Shown one piece after another: positions 47,201 to 62,300 of a stretch of 64,000 bases of DNA. The notes under the pieces are model-generated. The model was not told where the DNA came from and did no database searches. It worked only from the letters and a program-made list of their open reading frames with translations. How positions within the stretch are numbered: the stretch's first letter is position 1; each line of letters starts with the position of its first letter. The position numbers and the translations under genes are program-made. Source of the stretch: Pratylenchus scribneri (lineage: Eukaryota > Nematoda > Chromadorea > Rhabditida > Pratylenchidae); NCBI GenBank assembly GCA_030063045.1, contig JAQSEB010000031.1, positions 2,232,001-2,296,000 of the forward strand, given 5' to 3'.

Positions 47201-48163
47201 AAATTATTAATTTAATTTAATTGGAATACCGTTGTTAAAGCAGCATAAAGAATGCTTCCGGTTGGCTTTGAAATATCATTTGAATCACCGAGAAGAACCA
47301 CCAAATCATAATGGGCAATTTTTTCCATGAATGGACGAACACTAATGTCCAATGTTTTGGTTAAAGAATGAATTAGACTTCTAAAATTATTAAATTTGTT
47401 ATTAATAATTATCATTAAACAAACCCGAGAACAATGCAAGATGGATCCAAGTGTACAATATCGATTGTTCTATTGGGCGATTTGTATTGGATAAAATTGT
47501 TTTGATCCTTCCGATAATCGATCAAAAGTACAGCTTCCTTCTCTTCAATCTTATTAACCAATTCAATTGGTTTAATAAGGTGTGAAGATTGTGCTAAATT
47601 TTTAAAATATTAAATATTATTTATTCAATTATATAAACCTATTTTGGAATTCACGCCATTTTCAAATTGTGGTGATGGATGTGGAATATTCTCGGCATTT
47701 GCATTCATTTGATCAGCATAACGCTTTTTAAGATTATCACTTAATAATGACATTTTCAGAATCATATTGCTCGATACATCGTGGAATTTTCTTCCATCCT
47801 TAATTAAAAATTGAATTCTTAAATTAATAAGAATTAAAAATTAACCCCACTCCTCTTGAATTTTGCATCCATTTTATCATTAATAATGCAATAAAGTTCC
47901 ATTGCTCTGCTATACAATTGGTATGATTCTTCTTCATCACCTTGCTGTTGCCGTGCGCGTGCTTCAAGTTCAAGTGAAAGAAAATTCTCAAAGCATCTAA
48001 AAAGGAAAATCATTTAATTTATCATAATAATTTACTTCTTAATGTCAAATCTCTTCAATTGTGCAAGAATTTTTCTGTCCATTTCCGAATTTTTCTTCAA
48101 ATCTTCATAGCTTTTAAATCGTAAAGCTTTTGACGGACCAGCAGCCATTGTAGAATTTAGCAT
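44293..48163 (-). CDS. USP8-like ubiquitin-specific protease with MIT-like and rhodanese regions
   Basis: A cysteine-protease deubiquitinase; USP8 orthologues act on endosomes in cargo sorting. ATG 48163 (MLNSTMAAGPSKALRFKSYE); a second in-frame ATG is at 48148. The N-terminus (YEDLKKNSE...LELEARARQQQGDEEESYQLYSRAMELY) matches the USP8 MIT/dimerisation region. A rhodanese-like domain follows (EEKEAVLLIDYRKDQNNF, VVLENGFEAWKSAYPCY). A disordered linker leads to the catalytic core: GLVNMGNTCFMNATLQALFH (Cys box), QHDAQEFQIYLLDALHED, zinc-ribbon LQCKLCNAT...CPSCKCRRNA, then YNLYAITNHSG...GHYTSYV (His box) and EWLYFDDENCT. The last small exon gives SKQAFLLYYALDTEI, stop at 44293. The leader has TTGCAG 26 bases upstream of the ATG. 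The linker intron at 46015-46480 contains a truncated tRNA-like copy. Confidence 0.9.
46225..46290 (+). repeat. tRNA-derived SINE-like copy 5, truncated (USP8-like intron)
   Basis: The B-box region GTCGTGGGTTCGAATCCCAC followed by CAAGATCAAATATTTTTT. The A-box half is missing or unrecognisable. Confidence 0.5.
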
Positions 48164-48545
48164 AATTAAAAATGTGTTTTATGTTTTCTGCAATTATAAA
48201 AAATGAAATAAAATTGCATCTTTATTAATTATTAAATATTAGGTTTAATCATCTTTTAATCAATAAAGTTATTTATGATCGTCGACATTTTGGTAAATTT
48301 CAAGAAAAAAACCATAATACGCAAATAATGATTTATTCAATTAAGTAAATATCAAGGCATTGTTATAAATAATAAAATAAGTGAGTAAATGCGCACTTAA
48401 TCAAAAATATCAAAAATAATGAAGGGGTGTGGAATGGAATGAAATAAAAAGTCGGAGTCATTTCTTTATTGCATTGTTGTGACAAATCTAGCAAGGAAGC
48501 CGTCTTCTTAATTTCCATCATTTGTCACAAAATTGGAACACATTT
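48164..48545. other. Spacer between USP8-like and septin genes
   Basis: AT-rich 382 bp on the same strand as both neighbours: septin 3' UTR, then the USP8-like leader with its acceptor. No gene seen. Confidence 0.5.
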
Positions 48546-50267
48546 TCACTTGATTCGGTGCTTCTTTCCCTTCGATTCAAGTTTAGCCTTTTCCTCAATC
48601 AAATTGTTAATGAGGACTTCCACCGTTTTGAGCTCATGTTGATAGGCAGAGTCAATTTCACCGTGGCGAATGTTCAACTTATTTCCAAATAATCACTTTT
48701 AAATGTGTGAAAAAAAACCTACCAAATCCTCGTGATGTTTCAATTCGGCTTCCTTCTTGTTTATACGGATCAGAAATTCCTTTTGGTGTTGTTCTTCGGT
48801 GCGATTGAACTCTTCTTGCAATTCCTTTTTACGCTAAAATTTTTAAAAAATTATTGATAAAATTATTTATTGATTTATGCCTGATTGAATGCTTCCATCA
48901 TTTTCGGTCCTGCATCACCGTCGCACATTTTCATTTGGCGCAGTCGTTCACGGCGATATCGCTCGTACAGGACAATATGTGTACGCTCTCTCAGCGAGTC
49001 TTGATTGGTGCGAAGAATGGCCTCACGAAGTTTGACAAAATCGCAATGTTCCTCATTTTCAACTGAAAATTTAATCAATTTATTAATATTTTTGAACATT
49101 TACCTTCAACAATTCCCCATGGATAGCGCCGGGCTCGAACTGCTCTTCCATCCTCTTTTGTCACAAAATCAATGCTCCCAACAATTGCAAATGGCAACAG
49201 CGCATTCAAAATGGAATTCTCTTTTCGTACGGTTTCATCTTCGATAGGAAATTGGTATATTTCAATTTGATGCGCTTTCAGTTCAGAAATGACCTTAATT
49301 AGCGAATAAATAATGTAATAATTAATGCAAAAACCTTCTGCTTAAATCGAATTAATTCATCTTTGCATGCCGTGTCCGCTTTGGCAATGACCGGAATGAC
49401 ATTCACTCGCTTTGAAAGTTCACGCAATGTCACCAAATCCAGTGCTTTCAATCTATTGAATAAATTAATAATTAATTTAACATTAAAATGGAATACCCAT
49501 GTCCGGTTGGCGAAATAAAATAGAGACAAACATGGATGCGTGTATCATCGTAAGTGACCAAATTTCGTTTAACTTTCAGCTCCTCTTTCAAATATGCCTC
49601 GAATTGTTGATTGATATAATCCACAATTACTTGGGCACTAAATAAACATTTCGTATATTGTAATGGTCAATTAAAAACCTCTTTTCTTTGTCAAGTTGAT
49701 CACCAAATCCAGCAGTTTCGACCACACGAAGTTTAACATGTACGCCACCTTCGGTTACTTCTTAATGTGAATTTTATATTCAATTTCAAAGTATAAAAAC
49801 TAACCGACTGTTTTGGAACGTAATTCAACCGTTTTGAGCTCATGATTGCATGGCTCAAATTCCATTTTCATATTGAAAAGCGACTCGATCAATGTCGTTT
49901 TGCCCATACCAGTCTCACCGACGCAGAGTAAATTGAATTGGAATCTTAATTTTTGGGTGTTTTTCAAAGTTCAATAAATATTAACTAACCCATTGTTTTG
50001 GCAACGACGAACATATTGATAGGGAAGTGAGTCAAAACCGACGATGCCATTCAATTTTAATTCCGGATCTGCGTATCCACCACCAACATTTTGGCTTTGA
50101 GCAGAAAATAATGTCTTCGATTTTTTGGGCTCTTCATTCTTTGTAGTAAATTGCATTGGTGCAGCCGGCTGTGGTGGTGGTTTTGGAGCGTGAACAACCT
50201 TTGGTGATGGAGCAGTTGGAGGTTTTATTGGTCGCACAACGGCCGAATCCGCCGATGATGAATACAT
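48546..50267 (-). CDS. Septin (SEPT6-group-like, UNC-61 type)
   Basis: A GTP-binding filament protein for cytokinesis and cortical organisation. ATG 50267 ([17 protein letters not shown]), a Pro-rich N-terminus, then the septin GTPase: [13 protein letters not shown]-loop [16 protein letters not shown]3-like [46 protein letters not shown]4 [11 protein letters not shown], and septin-unique element [22 protein letters not shown]-terminal coiled coil follows ([20 protein letters not shown]...ELKHHEDLL), ending KKHRIK at 48546. The G3 Asp is Glu here. C. elegans has only two septins, UNC-59 and UNC-61; sequence style and coiled coil suggest UNC-61, not proven. Spacing to the mog-5 stop upstream is 196 bp. 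Confidence 0.9.
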
Positions 50268-50463
50268 TAAATTATTGATTGAATTGAATCTATTTTTAAG
50301 TATTGATTAGATGTGGTTAAAATAAATTCAAAATATATTAAAGTTCAAAGAAATTTCAGTGAATGAATAATAAAAAAGTAATCAATTAATCATAATCACT
50401 TTATAATCAAATAATTAATCATTCCAAAAATAATAAGGTAATAAAAATAAAAAGAATGATGAT

Positions 50464-54275
<3,812 letters not shown>

Positions 54276-54400
54276 CTTTCTAAAATTAATATGCAGTGAA
54301 ATTTAATAAAATTTAAATAAATAATTTGTTCAAAACAATTAAATATAAAAGGTTAAATAGAAATGATTAATTTATTCAAAATGGAAGAAAGAAAATTGTT

Positions 54401-55836
54401 TTATTTCAATTGATTTTTTGCTTCATTTATCTCCCATAATCGGCCTTTCTTCATAACCGCAAAGAGTTTCCCTCTTTTCTGTCGACGCTTTCTTCTCAAT
54501 GCCGCTTTTGAAAGCGGTTCTTTCATATCAACACGGCCCATTGATTCAAAATCCTTTAAATTATTTGCTTAAATAAAATGTAAAATTTATTTTACAATAT
54601 TCGGCGAAGAACCGTCATCATCTGCTCCTTCATCCTCATCCTCCTCATCGGAAACATAATCAGCTTCAACTTCAGCAGATTCTGAATAAAAATAATTTTA
54701 TAAAAAGCTTTCCAATCTTACCAATGTAATCTGCTGAGAATTGATTCAATTTTTGTATTGATGTTTCGGCAGGAAAAGTGTTCATAGAAGACAATGCAGT
54801 ATTTGCCAATAAGCTGGGCTCAATAATTGTTGATTTTGTAACTTGTTTAAATTGCTATAAAAATACAAATTAAAGTATTCCAATTTCAATTTATATATGT
54901 AAACCTGTTCTAATTGATACAATTGTTGCATAACTTGTGGTGTCATTTCCATATCCACATCTTCTTTTGCCTTCTTTTCATTTAATTGATTTGAATTTTC
55001 GGATGATTTGATGGCCAGTTTGGAAATTGAAAAAGATGTTGGATTTTCACTATAAAAACAAAATATTTTAGTAATGAATTATTTTTACCTTCTTCGACGA
55101 TCACTATCCGCTTTGTGAAGTGCTTGGATATAGGAACCTCTTTGGATGGAATAGCCTCTTGCAGATTCAAATGCTAATGAAATGATTATTAAAACAAATT
55201 TGTTAAATTATAAATAAACCATTTAAAGCATCATGCGAACTCCATCCCAATTTGCTGATCAAATAATTACAAATCAAATATCCGGATCGGTTTATTCCAT
55301 CACTGCAATGAATTCCAATCAATAAATCTGAAATTGTTAATATCAATTTAAAAAAGGATAAACTTGTTTTACCATTATCATTATTTTGCAATAAAAATTC
55401 ATCAATAATGTTGTTAAAATCCTTTGCCAGATCACTTCGATGTAAAAAACCTCGTCCTGGACAAAAAATTTCTCGATAAACAATATTCATGGCCTCAATG
55501 TCTTTGCAATTGTAATATCTTCTTGTATTTGAACAATTTATAATAAGGCCCAATGAATTTCCTTTCGCACCTAACTAAAAAGTTTAATTGAGAATTTTAT
55601 TATAATTTAATAGGCATACCGTTCTTATTAGATCTGCTGTGGTGAAACGGTTTGTTTTAGCAATTTTATTTTGTAATTCCGACAATAAAGGCGTTTTGAA
55701 AGCAAAAATTTTAGTCCCGCTGATGACAGACCCAATTGGTTCGTAAAATTCCCATCTAAAATTGAATGTTATTTAATTCATTTCTATAATCATTAATCAC
55801 TTACCCGTTTGGAATCTTTCGTGAAGTTCTAACCAT
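54401..55836 (-). CDS. pir-1: PIR-1/DUSP11 RNA 5'-triphosphatase
   Basis: A cysteine phosphatase removing phosphates from 5'-triphosphate RNA, linked to small-RNA and antiviral RNAi pathways in worms. ATG 55836 (MVRTSRKIPNG) joins WEFYEPIGSVISGTKIFAFK, then LGLIINCSNTRRYY, and the active site LLIGIHCSDGINRSGYLICN, which fits HCxxGxNR(S/T)G, with FESARGYSIQR behind it. Beyond the catalytic domain is a long tail: NEKKAKEDVDMEMTPQVMQQ, an acidic stretch (YVSDEEDEDEGADDDGSS) and a basic end (ALRRKRRQKRGKLFAVMKKG), stop at 54401. It could head an operon with mog-5 (125 bp) and the septin. It is divergent from rfc-2. Confidence 0.9.
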
Positions 55837-56389
55837 CCCAATTAATATTGATAAAAACTTTGAAATTGCAAATTAGTTAAATGAGGAATTACCTATTAAA
55901 TGTTAAGCCGCTAAAAAGGATGTTTTTAAGAAAGATTTTTTTTATTAACAATGTTCAGTATCAAAATTTTGTTTTAAACTAATAAATTCATTGTTCTAAT
56001 AAAATTATTTTGCCGAAAAATGCTGCCGATTTCGGTTTCCGGTTTCGTGAAAATGAGAAAATTTTGTAAATGTGAATTGGTTTTATTTTTAAATTTGTGT
56101 TAATAAATGAATTTATGTCTTAAAAAAATCGATTTATTTTGGCGCCAAACAGCCAATTCATTCCCCATTCGAGATCGCGATCGGCGATCGAGATTCGAGT
56201 CTCTTGATCCGTGTTCCGCGAAAATGGATTAAAGAAAGTCATTCATCTTCTTATTTTACGGGAGAACAATTTGAACGGAAAAATTTTTTGACTTTATTAG
56301 TATTTAGTTTTTTGATCAATCTTTTTCCTTATTATTTAATGTATTAATTTTAAAATATTTTAGATAAATTGAATCTTTTTAATAAAGCT
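55837..56389. promoter_or_regulatory. Divergent pir-1/rfc-2 promoter with an E2F-type palindrome
   Basis: TTTGGCGCCAAA at 56138-56149 is a perfect palindromic E2F/DP consensus, about 240 bp from the rfc-2 ATG. A GATCGCGATCGGCGATCG run follows at about 56164. TATTTTAG at 56356-56363 is a likely trans-splice acceptor for rfc-2. Confidence 0.6.
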
Positions 56390-57739
56390 ATGGATTCGAA
56401 TTCGAACATACCTTGGTTGGTAATTTTTTAAAATAAATAATGCTTAATAAAAACTATAATTTAGGATCGAAAAATATCGTCCAAGAACACTTGCTGATGT
56501 TATCGGCAATACGGAAACAATAAAACGTTTGAAAGCATTGACACGGACGGGCAATATTCCAAACTTAATAATCTCGGTATGATATTTTAATATTCAAAAG
56601 TTTAAAATCATTTTAAGGGACCACCTGGTTGCGGAAAAACGACGAGCATTTGGGCGATGGCTAGAGACATGCTTGGCGAGAAGGTGAAGGATGCTTGTTT
56701 GGAGCTGAATGCAAGTGACGAAAGGTTTTTTATTTGATTCTTCACTAATGACAAAATAATATTCAGAGGTATTGACATTGTTCGAGAACGCATAAAGCGA
56801 TTTGCTTCTACGAAAGTTACTTTGCCTCCAAATGCGCAAAAGATAGTCATTTTGGATGAGGCTGATAGCATGACAGAAGGAGCCCAACAGGCATTACGTC
56901 GAATCATGGAGGTAATAATTTTGAATTATTTACAAAATTTAATTGTCAAAAAGTTTAGGTTTATAGTGCAACAACAAGATTTGCTTTCGCATGCAATCAA
57001 TCGGACAAAATTATTGGTTTGTTCCATTTTTACTAAGCAACATTCCTAATCAATTTTTATTTATTAGAACCGCTGCAATCTCGATGTGCAATTATCAAAT
57101 TTTCCAAAGTGGAGGAAAAGGAAATTTTGAAAAGATTGCAGCATATTTGCGATTTGGAAAAAATTCAATTCACTGGGGACGGTTTGATGGCAATTTTGTA
57201 CACATCACAAGGGGACATGAGACAAGTAAATTTATTATTTAAATTATTTAATTGGAATTATTTTATTTTAGGCTTTAAATAACATGCAATGCACGGTTTC
57301 AAGCTATGGAATGATCAAGAAGGAATTTGTTTACAATGTTTGCGATGAGCCGCATCCAACGAAAATTGCTGAAATTTTTGAGCATTGTGTTCACGGAGAG
57401 ACGAAAAAGGCATTTGCTGTGATTGAACATTTGCATGATTTGGGATATTCGGTGGATGATTTGATTGGGATTATGTTCCGAAATGCGGTAATTTTCAAAT
57501 ATTTATTTAAAAATAATTAATTATTTCAGAAAATTGTTGATATTCCAGAGGCCCTTCGATTGCAATTTATAATGGTAAATTTTGTTTAAATGTTTAAATA
57601 GCATAATAAACCATATTATTTAAAGGAAATTGGAAAATGTCACTCTCTCGTCGTCCAAGGAATTGCATCAAAGCTTCAATTGGCCGGACTCATTGCAAAA
57701 CTCTCCCATGCTCAGGAAAAGTTGGCAAAAGAAGGATGA
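56390..57739 (+). CDS. rfc-2: Replication factor C subunit 2 (clamp loader)
   Basis: An AAA+ subunit of the RFC complex that loads PCNA onto primed DNA; nuclear. ATG 56390 (MDSNSNIPW) leads into [20 protein letters not shown], Walker [41 protein letters not shown], Walker [21 protein letters not shown], sensor [20 protein letters not shown] with the SRC arginine finger, then GDMRQALNNMQ and [18 protein letters not shown]. The C-terminal collar finishes [16 protein letters not shown], stop at 57737-57739. Block order fits human RFC2 rather than RFC4/5. ech-6 starts 187 bp downstream on the same strand. Confidence 0.93.
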
Positions 57740-57925
57740 ATAATATCCGATGCGATCTCATCATTTCATTTATTTATTTATTTAATTTATTTGGATAAAA
57801 ATGTTTTTACTTTTTTTTTGTTCATTATCAAATTTTACATGGTTTTTTACCCAAATAATCAGTATTTAAATATGAAATAATTATTAGTTCATTTCCATTC
57901 AGCAGATTTATTCCCAAAAGTGTCA

Positions 57926-59335
57926 ATGATGTTTGCCATTCCAAAATTGTCTCAATTTATTCTTCCAAAGCAATCATCAATTTGCAAAAATGTCTTCCAA
58001 TTCCAACAAATGCTCAACAATCATTCAGGTCATTTTGTTTTATTATTTACCAAAAATGGGAACACGTGATTATTTTTGCTGATAAGATTGCCCCTCATCG
58101 TTAGTAAAAAATATTATTAGGAAAGAATAGAAATTTGAAAAATGGATTTGAATCCACTCCAAGGATTAGCAAAAATTCAAATTGAGGAAATTGCCCCAAA
58201 TCATGAGGAAAAAATGAATTTGGCAATTCAAAAGGAAAGAATTTCCAATTTAGCCGCATCCACCACCGCCGCAAACTATGAGATGATCAATGTGGAGAAG
58301 ACGGGCACCGCCAAAAACATTGCCTTGATCACTCTGAATCGACCAAAAGCATTGAATGCCCTTTGCAAACAATTAATGGATGAGCTGGCCAATTCTCTGC
58401 AGCAATTGGACAATGACCAATCGATTGGTGCCATCGTCATTACGGGGAGTGAAAAAGCATTTGCAGGTTTCTTTTTTATTCCATTGAATTAATTAAAATA
58501 ATTTTGTACATTTTTAGCTGGAGCGGACATTAAAGAAATGGTCCCAAAGAAATTTGCGGAAGTTTTCGGCGGTGGATTTTTGGAAAATTGGACGCAAGTT
58601 ACGAAAACGAGGAAGCCAGTGATTGCGGCGGTCAACGGGCATGCATTGGGCGGTGGATGTGAAGTAATTTTAAACAATTCATTCATTTTAAATAATTCCA
58701 CCCTATAGTTGGCAATGATGTGCGATATAATTTATGCGGGGGAAAAGGCAATGTTTGGACAGCCGGAAATCAAAATTGGCACAATTCCCGGTCGGTAAAA
58801 CATTTATTTGTGTGAATATAATTAATTTGATATTCAGGTGCTGGCGGAACTCAACGATTGACTCGGTTTTTCATTTAATTTTTAAAAATTTAAACAAATT
58901 CTTTAAAGAGTTGTTGGCAAATCATTGGCAATGAAAATGTGCTTGACCGGCGATCCAATTGATGCAAAACGGGCGCTGCAATGCGGTTTAGTGGCCGATG
59001 TGTTCCCAGTGGATCAGCTGGTTTCGGAGGCGGTCAAATTGGGCGAGAAAATTGCAGCAAATTCGCAGCTGATGGTTGGAATGGCCAAACAGGCTGTGAA
59101 TCGTTCATATGAAACAACACTTGAAGAAGGTACGAAAACATTCAAATTATTTTTTAATTTAATATTTTTAAAATTTCCAGGACTTCTTTTCGAACGCCGA
59201 ATGTTCCATGCCACATTTGCCACCGTAAATAATTTATTATTTATTAATTTAATTATTTTAATTTTGAAGGATGATCGAAAGGAAGGAATGTCTGCTTTTA
59301 CGGAGAAACGAAAGCCGAATTGGCAAAATTCCTAA
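57926..59335 (+). CDS. ech-6: Mitochondrial short-chain enoyl-CoA hydratase (ECHS1)
   Basis: It hydrates 2-trans-enoyl-CoA in beta-oxidation and valine catabolism, in the mitochondrial matrix. Exon 1 (57926-58028, [20 protein letters not shown]) is basic and hydrophobic as a transit peptide. It splices in phase to an acceptor at 58251-58253 to give [20 protein letters not shown], matching the usual mature start. The core follows: [47 protein letters not shown], then [20 protein letters not shown], holding both catalytic Glu residues (GGCELA and QPEI), [19 protein letters not shown] and the end [19 protein letters not shown]. An alternative start at 58142 ([13 protein letters not shown]), preceded by an in-frame stop, would give a form without a transit peptide. 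Confidence 0.92.
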
Positions 59336-62300
59336 ATGAGAAGAATAAAGAAAGGAAGAGGAATAAGAAGGAAGAATATATTTAGAATTGGGTACAATCC
59401 GAAAACATTTATTTATTAAAATTATTGCCTAAATTAATTCGCCGATATTTATTTTGGACCAAATAATTTAGATAAAGTTGAAATTAAAATTAAACTTAAC
59501 CCACCAATTTAAATCAATATAAAGAATTCACGCCCTTAATAACCAATCCAAGAAATAATAGCGCATCGTATACCGTAGACCAGACTCAATCCACAATCAC
59601 AAATTCCTCCTCCCATTCCCCCCACTTCTCCCTTCCCCTTTCCAATCGACTTCTTTCCCTTGTTTTCGCGGTTAGCTTTTTGCTCCTCCTTTCCCTGAGG
59701 GGCGCATTAATCAGCAGTCAGTGGGGATTCCGTTGTTTTGTCCCCAATCCGCGCTTTAAAGTAAACCTTTTCCCATCCAAACACCCATCATCCATTCTAC
59801 TAGGCCAATTCCATCACATCAAAATGATGCCAACTGTTCCCAATCCCCAATCACACACACAATTGGCCTTATCTTCGTTTTGTTACCGTGCGCACCGGAC
59901 ACTGCATAGAGAAAGAATTTGAAGGGGAGGATCAATTCGGGCGGACCAACCATCAAGAGTGGATGGAGGAATGGGGGCTAATGGCAGTGGCCGGGAAATG
60001 AAGGGAATTGGGGTTGGAGGGGCTAATGGCTTTTCCCTTCTTCTTCCGCTGCCGTCGATCGCCTCTTTTTCACTCCCCCGCCGGAGGCAACAAATGTTTT
60101 GGCCCCCTATCCCGAGCGAGAAGAAATGCGCGGGCGGATTGAGGATGGAAGGGAATGAGGGGGAAACTTCAAGAACGAAGCCCAGAGGCGCGGCTGTTTC
60201 TTCCCCTTCCCATCCCTCAGGGCAAAAAGGATGAATGAATGGACGGATGGATGGATGGTTGGCAATTTCACATTTCCCGCTCCCTCCGGGGCCATCATTC
60301 CCGCAGCAGATTGGCTCCGATCCCCCAATAGCCTTGGCCCTTTCCCCTTTCCAGCCAGTCTCGACTCACTCGGCCACCGCACTTTTTCCTTCCCCCGCCT
60401 CAGCCTCGATCGTTGTTTCAGCCCCCGGTCGCTCGGCCATTCCAAATGGCAATCTCCGTAGGCTCCCCTACATCCTAAACCATCATCATCATCATCTGTA
60501 AAAAGAGGAGGCCGCGATCGATGATATTTTTTATTCAGCTCCGCGCAGAAGGCCGGTGGCCGTCATCATCGGGCCGGCCGGGGACAGAGAGAATTTTCAC
60601 ACCATTCGGGGCCTTTTTTCATAAAACAAAACCGCCGACTTTTTGCGCGTTACGATTGAAGCGAATCTCAACCGCGATGGAAATGGAATGGATGACCCGC
60701 CGGCTGACCAAAACATTCCATCACCGCAAACTTCCACCAAAAAATGGAGATTGAACTGAGCGATAAAGGCATTATTTAGGGAGAGGAATGAGAATGAATG
60801 GGGAGGGGGGGGGGACGAAGGGAACAAAATGATGGCCATGGACTTTGCCGATTCACATTGATGCGCAATTCTAGGCAAAATTTACTCCCCTAATTCCAAT
60901 ATGACCAGAAAATTCATTCCTTTTCCCATCCACATTTCTTCCAATTGGGCCTCGGTCTTCGTTTGCTATCATTTTTTAGATTGTGGAGTGTGCGCATCCA
61001 TCCATCCGTCCTCTAATACCATAATATTTTGGGCGAAAGGTGAATTGACCCCCATCGGTGAGGGAATTGTGTTGATATGGGATGATGGGGAATTGGGGAT
61101 TGGTGGTGAACGATGAGAATTGGTGGGTTGGGGTTGGGGCGCGCATTGCGCATTTGGCGGCTGATAAGGGAAGAAGAGGAGGAGGACGAGGACTAGGATG
61201 AGCAAAATGGAAGGGAAGAATTAGGGTGGAAGGAAGAGAATGAATGTGATGATGATGATGGACTCTGGCCGATGATGAGCCCCAATTCCCCATTCCAATT
61301 CCATTCCATTTTCTCCCCCAAATATTGTCCCCATTTAACATCACCGCCATCATCCCATCGTCCCCCGCACTTCGCCATCATCATCCGAATCATCGGTTTG
61401 GCCCTCCTCCGCGATAATTTCTTCCTATCCATTTGGTTTTGGTGGCCGCCCTTCTGCTTACTTTGCATATTCCACCAGCCGGGGTATAATCTCCGCGCGA
61501 ATAGCTGCCTTCCAAACAAATTGTCCCCCTTCCCCTCGGCCACTTTAAAATGCAGCTTTGCTTTTGTGTCTCTGGCAGCAAAACTTCTTTCCATTCTCCC
61601 GCAGTTTCCAACCATTTTGAGAAAGAGGACAATGCCCTCCGCTCGACCCCTGGCCTCTAGGCCCATTCAAAGATAAGATGGGAGAGGGGGGAAGGGGTTG
61701 GTTAGCAAAAATGCTCCCGGAGGCTAAAAATGCCAAAGGCAATTGGCAATGGCGAGAAAACATTTGGGTGGGACCGTTTTGTGTTTGGCTCCTTCTTTTG
61801 GTTGCTGCGCAGGCACCAATGCTTTTCCCATCCTGAAGGCCACTCTGCCCTTTGAGGATGGCGCAGCTGTTTAGTTTTGAGGAGGAGAATAGGACCAAAA
61901 GGGGGCCATCCAGTAAATTTTCGGCGCCCGCCGGCCTTCTTTTGGCCAACTCGGCCAATTCCCTCATTCCTCTTTTTTTCCTTCGCTTGCCGCGCACCAG
62001 AAGGACCCTTTTCGATGGGCATGTGTGTGGGGCCTGCCGGCCAAAACCAGCCAATAAGTTTTTGGCAATCCCAAAGGAATTCCCCTTCCCCCCTTCATTC
62101 CTTCTTTGCCCGTCCCAAACGACCGCCGCCCAATGGCCTAAGCCCCCCCCCCCCCCTCTTCCTTTCTTTTCGTGCGCAGAGGGGGCACGGCACAAAGCCC
62201 CCCAGTCCTGTACGGCCCAATCCTCGTTTCGTCCAACCCCTCCTCATCCTCCTCCGAAAAGCGGTCCAGAAAGGGCCAGCCGAGAATTTGTCCTTCCTTC

